A program made the translations under genes and the position numbers. This document shows positions 1-6,259 of a stretch of 8,951 nucleotides of DNA, in pieces. Each line of letters opens with the position of its first letter. The first letter of the stretch is position 1. The DNA is from JANYGM01 sp043764015 (GTDB taxonomy: Bacteria > Bacteroidota > Bacteroidia > Cytophagales > Thermonemataceae). The stretch is taken from contig JAYUKY010000096.1 in NCBI GenBank assembly GCA_043764015.1, positions 1-8,951 on the forward strand. The letters run 5' to 3'. A model generated the notes under the pieces. The model had not been told where the DNA came from and did no database searches. It saw only the letters and a program-made list of their open reading frames with translations.

Positions 1-203
1 ATTGAACGCTCAAACCTCAACATTGAACGCTCAAACTTCAACATTAAACGCTCAAACCTCAACATTGAACGCTCAAATCTCAACATTGAACGCTCAAATC
101 TTAACATTGAACGCTCAAACCTCAACATTGAACACTCAAACCTTAACATTGAACACTCAAATTTTAATATTGAACACTTAAATTTTAATATTGAATATTC
201 AAT
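1..203. repeat. 21-bp tandem repeat array (about 9.6 copies, heptamer-based)
   Basis: Nine contiguous 21-bp units plus a partial tenth start at position 1, so the array probably continues left of the window. Each unit is three related heptamers, CATTGAA, CGCTCAA and ACCTCAA, all ending in T(C/G)AA. Copies 1-6 are nearly identical. Copies 7-10 drift steadily, and almost every change is C to T or G to A. There are no unique spacers, so this is not CRISPR. The unit is a multiple of three. The plus frame from position 1 is open to a stop at 256-258 but has no start codon in the window. One minus frame is also open and carries an ATG in most units. Coding use is therefore possible but unproven. 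Confidence 0.95.
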
Positions 204-207
204 AAAC

Positions 208-248
208 AAAGAATACTCTTCAAACCTAAGATTTGAAGAGTATTCTTT
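208..248. terminator. Perfect 17-bp hairpin, probable terminator (better fit to the minus strand)
   Basis: The arms AAAGAATACTCTTCAAA (208-224) and its exact reverse complement (232-248) flank a 7-nt loop. On the minus strand the stem is followed by GTTTATT, which suits termination of the secreted-protein gene whose stop lies at 386. The plus side has only a weak T-rich tail. A stem this long and perfect is unlikely by chance. The terminator role is inferred from stem, tail and position. Confidence 0.7.
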
Positions 249-263
249 ATTATCCTAATCTTT

Positions 264-298
264 CATCAATAAAGGTAATCAGTCTTTATTGATGTTTT
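264..298 (+). terminator. 11-bp hairpin followed by TTTT, probable plus-strand terminator
   Basis: CATCAATAAAG (264-274) pairs exactly with CTTTATTGATG (284-294) around a 9-nt loop, and TTTT follows directly at 295-298. This is the classical intrinsic terminator layout for a plus-strand transcript arriving from the left. It lies 5 nt after the stop codon of the open plus frame running through the 21-bp repeats. It may also help stop the minus-strand transcript from 386. No gene is visible between 299 and 385. Confidence 0.6.
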
Positions 299-385
299 GC
301 AATTGAAACTACTAAGATTTTTAGTAAGAAAACTGTATTTTGTATTATCCTACAATTCTTTAATCCTAAAAAATCCTAGTGTTTT

Positions 386-3214
386 TTATTGTTTAGCTAA
401 TCTTTTAAGGATTCTGCCTTTTGAAGTTTCTGCTTCCATCAAATAAATGCCATTAGCAAATTTATCAAGAGAAATAGTCATCAAATTAGGGTTGTTTTCA
501 GAAGTAAATACAACTTTACCTTGTGCGTCATAAACACGTACAGAAGATTTAGTCATATTTATTGTTCCAAAATCAACATTAAAATCACCTTTACTTGGGT
601 TTGGAGAAACTTTAACCAAATTAGCTAAAGTATTATCAATAGCCGTAGTAGGACTAGGATTGATAACCAAAGTATAAGAAGTAGCAGGACTCACACAACC
701 ACCATTAGAAGTAGCTCTTACAACAACCGTTACGCTTGTAGCAGCTAAAGGATTACCAGAAATAGTTGCAGATGTAGCTGAAGGAGTAAAAATAAGACCC
801 ACAGGCAATACAACGCCAGATGTAAGTGCGTAAGTGTAAGTTGCACCAGCAATACCACCAGCTGTGAAAGTTTGACTAAAAGGTACTCCCACTGTTCCTG
901 ACACTAATGCACCAGCAGAAGCTACTGCAGGAGTAAGCGTAAGCGTTGGAAGCGTTGGACAAAGAGGTGCAGCTGTTACCACAATAGAATATGGCGCACT
1001 AGAACCTGTACACACAAGCGGAGTTATGGTATTTGCCACAACAATAATACCATTCAAAGTAGTTGCGGCAGTAATAGCCGTTGCAGGCGCAGTAATAGCA
1101 CCTGTTACACTGTTAATAGCAAATCCTGCTGGCAAAGTAGTAGAAGAATATGTAACTGTACCTGTAAGGTTAGTAGCAGTTATTGCACCACTGTTGTAAG
1201 CTACACCAACTGTTGCGCCTGGTAAAGTAGCAGGCGTAAATATTACTGTTGCTGGACAAGTTGCAGCAGCATCTATCACAATACTGATATTTCTCGTAAC
1301 TGCAGTACAAGTGCTTGGTGTTGTTTGCAAAGCACTAATCACATAAGCCGTAGTATTTGCAGTACCTGTAATAGCTGCTGAAGATATTTCACCAGTTGTA
1401 GGATTAAGTACCAAACCGTTTGTAAGTGCAGGACTTATAGTATAAGTAATTGCCGTTGTTGTTGGCAATGATGTAACCGCACCACTAAACGTATAAGCAC
1501 TACCAACTGTACCAACAGGAACAGCATTTGTACCATTTGTAAGTACAGAACAAGTTGGTGCAGCAACAATTTCAGTAATTTGGAAATCATCAATATATAA
1601 CAATCCTCTATCAGGAATACTCTTGGCATATAAACCTACATAATAGACACCAGTTGTTGAAGGGACTATTACTGTAGCTGTAAAAGTTGCAAAAGTGGTA
1701 CTATTGATATTTGTATTGTCATAAATAATATTCGCTGGTAACATAGCAGCAACAGTTGCAGCAGTTCCCCATCTTACTTCCATAGCTTCAACAAAAGTAG
1801 GAGCATCAGATGCTCTAGCTTTAAAAGAAACAGTATAAGAATTACCTGCAGTCAAAGTTAATGGAGAAGTAAATACCCAATCATTAGCAGCAGTAACAGC
1901 ATCAGCATTATATCTATAAATTAATGCGTTAGGAACTGTAGATACTGTAGGAGTAGCTAAAGGTCCAAAATTATACCAAGTAGAACCATCACCATTGACA
2001 TTGTCAACTGTCCAGCTACAAGGTAATGCGCCATTTGTTGGTGCATTGGTTGGTAATGGTGTATAAGGATTAGTAGGTATTCCTGGTGTAGCATCAAAAT
2101 TTTCATTATAAGGGAACGTAGTGATGCCAGAAAATACTGTTAGTGTTGTAACAGATGAATTAGCAGATGCGCCACCATTAACACAAGTAACCACACAACG
2201 GTAATAAGTAGTAACAGTTGGTATTGGAGCTACATAAGAACTTGTAGTAGCTGTTGGAATAGGGCTAAAACCAGTAGTAGCACTTGTGGTAGAAGATTCC
2301 CACAGATAAATAAGCCCTGTTGCGGCAGTAACACCAGCCAAAGTAATTATTGTAGAACGACAAACTGCCAAATTAGCTGGACTAGCAACACCAGCTGTAG
2401 GTATGCCACTACAAGGTGGTGCTGGTGTCCAAGTGTAAGTTTGCCCACTTGTAGGAGAAAGCGTTGCAGATATTGTAGCTGCGGCAGTATTAGCTGTACC
2501 TGCAGTAGAAGTAGCCCAGGTATCAGTAGCTAAAATAGAGCGGTTGTTAAAATCATTATTATCCACTCCTCTAAGACCAATTTGAAAATCTGAAGCAACA
2601 ATAGCACCAGCTGTAGTAAAAGTACCATAAACGACACTAACAGTATTACTTGTTTCTGATAATCTTATTTGAAAGTTGTAAATCCCTGTAGTACCAAGCC
2701 CAAAACCTCTCCAATTAGCAAATTGAATAACACATTGTCTGCTTCCTACTGCACCTATAGTTTCAACCCTAAGTTCGCCAAACGGTGTAGCTATTCTTTT
2801 TAATATATTGCGTCCTAACGCAGAAACCACACCATCAATAGCCCCTGTACCACCTAAATTAGCAGATGCATTTGAGATAGGTGTTGTGTTTGTTGCAAGT
2901 GGGCTACCAGTTCCAAACCAAATATACCCATTAGAATTAACACCAAAAGTAGTATAACTTGTACCAGAAAAGATGAAAGGAAAACCAATAGCTTGTGTAG
3001 CATAATTAACGTCATCACTAGCTGGAGTAGCAGCTCCCGCAACAACTATAGTTCCACCTGTAATAGGTGTATAAGTACCAGATGTAGAAGCAAAGCCGTA
3101 AGGAGCAACTTGTGCATTTGCGCTTCCCCAAGTGAAAAGCGTGATTAAAATAGCGAGCATTGGCGCACCAAAAGGTGTCTGCCACGTTCGCCCTGTTTTG
3201 TGAATTTTGTTCAT
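386..3214 (-). CDS. Secreted multidomain protein with type IX secretion C-terminal sorting domain
   Basis: This 942-residue protein is probably exported by Sec and then moved across the outer membrane by the type IX system. Residues 1-34 form a signal peptide: a long basic N-region, the hydrophobic core MLAILITLFTW, and a likely cut after SANA. Residues 35-270 are a beta-rich region seen in gliding-bacterium surface proteins. Residues 270-360 look Ig/PKD-like, with cysteines 285, 340 and 344. Residues 365-550 resemble a cleaved-adhesin/MAM jelly roll (FPYNENFD, ending YIDDFQI). Three putative-Ig (He_PIG-like) modules follow at about 555-647, 653-747 and 752-852. Residues 868-942 are a Por-type tail (VSPNP, VRVYDAQGKVV, NGIYLMEAETSKGRILKRL). 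Composition is very rich in Thr, Ala, Ser and Val. The ATG at 3214 is chosen because the signal peptide follows it. No catalytic residues are recognised, so adhesion or a structural surface role is an inference. Confidence 0.92.
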   Translation of the reverse strand: MNKIHKTGRTWQTPFGAPMLAILITLFTWGSANAQVAPYGFASTSGTYTPITGGTIVVAGAATPASDDVNYATQAIGFPFIFSGTSYTTFGVNSNGYIWFGTGSPLATNTTPISNASANLGGTGAIDGVVSALGRNILKRIATPFGELRVETIGAVGSRQCVIQFANWRGFGLGTTGIYNFQIRLSETSNTVSVVYGTFTTAGAIVASDFQIGLRGVDNNDFNNRSILATDTWATSTAGTANTAAATISATLSPTSGQTYTWTPAPPCSGIPTAGVASPANLAVCRSTIITLAGVTAATGLIYLWESSTTSATTGFSPIPTATTSSYVAPIPTVTTYYRCVVTCVNGGASANSSVTTLTVFSGITTFPYNENFDATPGIPTNPYTPLPTNAPTNGALPCSWTVDNVNGDGSTWYNFGPLATPTVSTVPNALIYRYNADAVTAANDWVFTSPLTLTAGNSYTVSFKARASDAPTFVEAMEVRWGTAATVAAMLPANIIYDNTNINSTTFATFTATVIVPSTTGVYYVGLYAKSIPDRGLLYIDDFQITEIVAAPTCSVLTNGTNAVPVGTVGSAYTFSGAVTSLPTTTAITYTISPALTNGLVLNPTTGEISSAAITGTANTTAYVISALQTTPSTCTAVTRNISIVIDAAATCPATVIFTPATLPGATVGVAYNSGAITATNLTGTVTYSSTTLPAGFAINSVTGAITAPATAITAATTLNGIIVVANTITPLVCTGSSAPYSIVVTAAPLCPTLPTLTLTPAVASAGALVSGTVGVPFSQTFTAGGIAGATYTYALTSGVVLPVGLIFTPSATSATISGNPLAATSVTVVVRATSNGGCVSPATSYTLVINPSPTTAIDNTLANLVKVSPNPSKGDFNVDFGTINMTKSSVRVYDAQGKVVFTSENNPNLMTISLDKFANGIYLMEAETSKGRILKRLAKQ

Positions 3215-3443
3215 AAAAACGAAAGTTGAAGTTGAATTAAAATTTAAAATAAGAATTATTTAAGATTAAAAAATCTTTATTATTTGGCTTGATTAGGCAT
3301 ATAAGCCTGCTTTGGTTATTTTAGCATAAGAAATAACAAGTTTAGGGGAATTAGAACTATATAAACTTTAGGCGTTAAAAGTAACCAAAATATTTTTATT
3401 TTACTAATTTTGTTACTAAATATTTTTATTTTTCAAATAATAC
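3215..3443. other. AT-rich intergenic region with a 30-bp-spaced direct repeat
   Basis: This stretch separates two minus-strand genes and should hold the promoter of the secreted-protein gene and the end of the hydrolase transcript. I see no exact TAnnTTTG element on the minus strand. The sequence AAATATTTTTATTTT occurs at 3388-3402 and again at 3418-3432, each preceded by a GTAAC or GTTAC block. A short AAGATT/AATCTT stem lies at 3262-3277. None of these has an assignable function. Confidence 0.5.
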
Positions 3444-4232
3444 TTATAATTCATTTGTAGAATTGGTAAAAACAACACCCAACGCCCTTGCACGTATATA
3501 AGCAGGTGCGCCTAAATGCGCAAGACCTGTTACATCAGACATACAATCTTCCAAAATAATGAGTTTTTGGATAAGCGCAGGCATAGATTTTTCTGCATAA
3601 TCAAGTAATTGATTAAGACTGGTGGCTACACAATGAGATTTTGCTTCACCTGCTAACCAAATTTTATCAAAACTAGCTAATTGTTCTAGCAATTTGGTAT
3701 TTAGTTGTGTTTCTGGCACATTTTCATCAGGGATTTGTGCCTGAAAAATGCCAAAATTTTCGCTTAAAGCATATTCACCTTTCCTAACAGTTTGATAATC
3801 ATAGCCTAAGCGTGTCCACTCGTGAATGGCAGTCATCAATTTTTCGTCTATTGATGCGCCCAAAGAACCTTTTAGGCAATGTTCTGGCCAAATGAAATGA
3901 GGAAACAAACCTTGTTTTTCTAGGTCTGTGAGGTATTTAATAGCTTTTTGCGCTTCAAAACGAGGTTTCCAGCGTTTTTCTGTTACGTCTTTGAGTGTAA
4001 TTTGTGTAAAAGGAGGAGGAAAATCTCCGTTTTCATTTTCCCAAAAAGAAGGGTGCGCAATATGATTGACTGGGTGAGAGTCTATTGTGAGCGTGATATG
4101 ATGTATATTTTGCTGATTTTTTTTGATAAAACTAGCTAAACGTACCATATCCATTTCTGCGCCCTGCACGTACAATGCACCCTTAGGATTGCAAAAATCA
4201 AATTGTGCATCAATAATTAGTAAAGCATTCAT
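3444..4232 (-). CDS. Nicotinamidase-type cysteine hydrolase (isochorismatase superfamily)
   Basis: This is a probable cytoplasmic amidase, most likely converting nicotinamide to nicotinate for NAD salvage. The 262-residue protein carries the nicotinamidase layout: D8 in LIIDAQFDF, the metal-site motif DSHPVNH (D51, H53, H57), WPEHC-KGSLGA (115-125), the catalytic lysine in VRKG (K151), and the nucleophile in GEAKSHCV (C201). It is longer than PncA of E. coli or M. tuberculosis, mainly through extra sequence between the metal site and the WPEHC motif and after K151. The ATG at 4232 is preferred: an upstream TTG at 4289 would add 19 residues that merely translate intergenic heptamer repeats. 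The conserved D8 sits the usual distance from the chosen start. The substrate is inferred from motifs; a related amide is possible, so no symbol is given. Confidence 0.88.
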   Translation of the reverse strand: MNALLIIDAQFDFCNPKGALYVQGAEMDMVRLASFIKKNQQNIHHITLTIDSHPVNHIAHPSFWENENGDFPPPFTQITLKDVTEKRWKPRFEAQKAIKYLTDLEKQGLFPHFIWPEHCLKGSLGASIDEKLMTAIHEWTRLGYDYQTVRKGEYALSENFGIFQAQIPDENVPETQLNTKLLEQLASFDKIWLAGEAKSHCVATSLNQLLDYAEKSMPALIQKLIILEDCMSDVTGLAHLGAPAYIRARALGVVFTNSTNEL

Positions 4233-4240
4233 ATTTTGAA

Positions 4241-4330
4241 GTGTTGAGTGAGTAGTGAGTAGTGTGAAGTGTGAGGTTTTCTGCAACAAATAATGTATTT
4301 ACATCATATATAACACTTCACACCTCACAC
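4241..4330. repeat. Inverted pair of heptamer arrays between two minus-strand genes
   Basis: On the plus strand, 4251-4276 reads as heptamers GTGAGTA, GTGAGTA, GTGTGAA, GTGTGAG. At about 4312-4332 the opposite orientation appears as CACTTCA, CACCTCA, CACCTCA. The two arms can pair over roughly 15 bp with one wobble and one mismatch. The spacer contains the small palindrome ATGTATTTACAT. The structure lies just after the tRNA-transferase stop and just before the hydrolase start, so it could act as a terminator or transcript-end structure for the former. The heptamers resemble those in the array at 1-203. Confidence 0.75.
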
Positions 4331-4331
4331 C

Positions 4332-5036
4332 TCAAATAAGTCTTTCTAATGGCAACCAAAGCTGCAAATCCCAATCAAAATGCTGTGCATTAGGTATTTT
4401 TTTCTTATAATCATATTTTGAAGTAATTTGATAAGCGTGTCCCGGGTGATGAAAATGCTTTTTATCTTTTATTCCTTGCTCAATTTCTAGCATAAGTGTA
4501 TAAGTTCCTAAGCTGCGTTTTGCTTCATTTGGGTCAAAAAAAGCTGTTGTACTGTATTGAAGATGTTTTGTTTGGTCAAAAAAACTACAAGCAATAAGTT
4601 TATCTTTGTCATAAATACTTATTTCTTTGGTTCTAAACGGTATAATACCATTAGATACCCAGTTAAAAATAGTGCTTTGCGTTTGAAAACGAGCATCATA
4701 CCAATCATCAAAAAGACGTTCTTTCTCGTCTGTTATACGTGCCGTTTGGAAAACACAAGTAAGATTTTGGTTTCTTCTTTTTAGAATTTTCTGACTTTTG
4801 GAAAAAGGAAATTGATTATTTTTATCTAAATTATTGTGTAAACCGCTACGCAAATCATAACGTAAAGGCATTAGTTGCATTTTGAGTTCCATCTGAAAAA
4901 GCGGAATGGTATAAAAATCATATCTTCTACGAAAAAAATGTGTTCCAACTCTATCCCAACCATTATTTAGGAGCATTTCCCAATCTTCCAAAGACATTAC
5001 TTCGTGGTCAAGGTATTCGTTAATTTCGTTTTCCAT
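4332..5036 (-). CDS. Arginyl/leucyl-tRNA--protein transferase family (ATE/Bpt-like), cysteine cluster missing
   Basis: ATE and Bpt enzymes transfer an amino acid from aminoacyl-tRNA to the N-terminus of a protein and mark it for degradation by the N-degron pathway. The 234-residue protein shows the family frame: NNGWDRVGTHFFRRRY (24-39), MPLRYDL (56-62), FPFSKSQKILKRRN (76-89), then the C-terminal domain with FFDPNEAKRSLGTYTLMLEIEQ (166-187), HHPGHAYQITSKYDYKKKIPN (196-216). The Cys-rich segment expected after FR-x-x and near the N-terminus is absent; the positions read YDFYTIPLF. The ATG at 5036 is chosen; a TTG at 5075 would add 13 residues with no similarity. Family assignment is fairly sure. 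Which amino acid is transferred, and whether the enzyme is active, cannot be told from sequence. Confidence 0.8.
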   Translation of the reverse strand: MENEINEYLDHEVMSLEDWEMLLNNGWDRVGTHFFRRRYDFYTIPLFQMELKMQLMPLRYDLRSGLHNNLDKNNQFPFSKSQKILKRRNQNLTCVFQTARITDEKERLFDDWYDARFQTQSTIFNWVSNGIIPFRTKEISIYDKDKLIACSFFDQTKHLQYSTTAFFDPNEAKRSLGTYTLMLEIEQGIKDKKHFHHPGHAYQITSKYDYKKKIPNAQHFDWDLQLWLPLERLI

Positions 5037-5235
5037 TAGTTGTTTTGTGTTAATTTTATTTGCTAAATTACACAAAAAAAACTATTTTTGCCTAATTCTT
5101 AATCAAAATATTAGAAAAATATACTAGAAAATCATCTTTATTCGTTTTTGAATTGAAATAAAAAACTTTTACTCAACTCTTTTACCCAACTTTTGGAGGG
5201 TTTGAAACCCTCCAAAAGTTCTTATCAAAAATCTC
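5037..5235. promoter_or_regulatory. Divergent intergenic region between the tRNA transferase and the ABC ATPase
   Basis: The two flanking genes are read away from each other, so this 199-bp AT-rich stretch should hold promoters for both. I could not find an exact TAnnTTTG element in either direction. The one clear structure is the palindrome at 5188-5220, listed separately. The assignment as a promoter region rests on gene orientation only. Confidence 0.5.
5188..5220. repeat. 33-bp near-perfect palindrome (GGAGGG hairpin) before the ABC gene
   Basis: AACTTTTGGAGGGTTT (5188-5203) is followed by one G and then its exact reverse complement (5205-5220). As RNA it would fold with a 13-bp stem and a TTTGAAA loop. 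It ends 15 nt before the GTG start of the ABC gene. Neither side has a good T-run, so it does not look like a simple terminator. Possible roles are a 5'-UTR hairpin, an operator for a dimeric regulator, or a dispersed palindromic repeat. Confidence 0.85.
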
Positions 5236-6180
5236 GTGGAAAATCTTACAAAAAATATACTTCAAATAAATAAAGTTTCCAAAAGTTTTGCCACACACAA
5301 AGCATTAAGTAACGTCAGTCTTGACATACCAACAGGTAGTATTTTTGGGCTTTTAGGTCCTAACGGTGCAGGCAAAAGTACACTCATACGCACCATAACG
5401 CAAATTATCAGCCTAGATGAAGGAACAATTTTATTTAATGGTGAAACCCTCGCAGAAAAACATATCCCACAAATTGGCTACCTGCCAGAAGAGCGTGGAT
5501 TATACAAAAAAATGAAAGTTGGAGAACAACTGATGTATATGGCACAACTACGTGGACTTTCTGCCACAGATGCTAAGACAAAAATTAGAGATTGGTTTGC
5601 AAGATTTGAAATTTCAGATTGGGCATTTAAAAACGTAGAAGACCTTTCAAAAGGTATGCAACAAAAAATACAATTTATTGCAACTGTCTTGCACGAGCCA
5701 CCCCTTTTGATACTTGATGAGCCTTTCACAGGTTTTGATCCTGTCAATGCAAGTCTTATCAAAGATGAAATTATTAGACTAAAAAACAAAGGTACAACCA
5801 TTATTTTTTCTACGCACCGTATGGAATCTGTAGAAGAAATGTGCGACAACATTGCGTTGATACACCTTTCTCAAAAAATGTTAGATGGAAAAACCAAAGA
5901 CATAAAAAATCAATACAAAGACAATTCATTTAAAATTGAATTTATTGGCACGCTTGAAAATTTGCCAGAAAACATAGAAATTTTATCTCAAATAAGCCAC
6001 AAAGAACACCAAGAAGCTATTATTCGTCTGAAAGAAACAGAAATGAATAATACATCAAATAATAATACTTTGATTAGTTTGCTGTTGGAAAAAGTACAAC
6101 TACTCAGTTTTCAAGAGAATATACCAAGTATTAATGATATTTTTATCAAAATAGTCGCCCCCAGCCCAAAAAGGGAGTAA
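5236..6180 (+). CDS. ABC transporter ATP-binding protein, NatA/YhaQ type
   Basis: This 314-residue cytoplasmic ATPase should power an ABC-2 type exporter. The Walker A motif GPNGAGKST is at 41-49. The Q-loop position reads GYLPEERGLY (81-90), with Glu instead of Gln as in NatA/YhaQ-like ATPases. The signature LSKGMQQKI is at 137-145, Walker B LLILDEPF at 157-164 and the switch histidine STH at 192-194. Residues from about 215 form the C-terminal extension typical of this subgroup (DUF4162-like), with an Asn-rich loop near 271-277. GTG at 5236 is the only usable start: a stop lies in frame at 5203-5205 and the ATPase core begins at residue 8. The usual membrane permease partner is not next to it, because ispH follows after 79 bp. 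The substrate is unknown. Confidence 0.92.
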   Translation: MENLTKNILQINKVSKSFATHKALSNVSLDIPTGSIFGLLGPNGAGKSTLIRTITQIISLDEGTILFNGETLAEKHIPQIGYLPEERGLYKKMKVGEQLMYMAQLRGLSATDAKTKIRDWFARFEISDWAFKNVEDLSKGMQQKIQFIATVLHEPPLLILDEPFTGFDPVNASLIKDEIIRLKNKGTTIIFSTHRMESVEEMCDNIALIHLSQKMLDGKTKDIKNQYKDNSFKIEFIGTLENLPENIEILSQISHKEHQEAIIRLKETEMNNTSNNNTLISLLLEKVQLLSFQENIPSINDIFIKIVAPSPKRE

Positions 6181-6215
6181 TACAAAATATTTATCAATTT
6201 AATAATTATGATTTG

Positions 6216-6223
6216 TATATTTG
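6216..6223 (+). promoter_or_regulatory. Probable Bacteroidota -7 promoter element for ispH
   Basis: TATATTTG matches the Bacteroidota -7 consensus TAnnTTTG exactly. It lies 36 nt before the ispH ATG, inside the 79-bp gap after the ABC gene. A TTG at the expected -33 distance is not evident, which lowers confidence. If real, it lets ispH and the next gene be transcribed separately from the ABC gene. Confidence 0.45.
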
Positions 6224-6259
6224 CACTATTTTTGATGCTAAATATTGGAAAAATACTTT

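Noticed and set aside
1..203. CRISPR array
   Set aside because: The 21-bp units follow one another with no unique spacers, and no cas genes are present.
1435..1629. Small reading frame overlapping the secreted-protein gene, with similar ones at 2854-3045
   Set aside because: These are Leu/Val-rich shadows of the Thr/Ala-rich gene in another frame, without recognisable domains or separate signals.
4233..4289. N-terminal extension of the hydrolase from a TTG start
   Set aside because: The added residues are a translation of the heptamer repeats, and the conserved first motif begins right after the ATG at 4232.
5188..5220. Intrinsic terminator
   Set aside because: Neither strand has a T-run after the stem, and the flanking genes are divergent, so no transcript needs to end here.
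5478..5852. Minus-strand frame of 124 codons inside the ABC ATPase gene
   Set aside because: It lies opposite the conserved signature and Walker B region, and its sequence is the antisense of those motifs.
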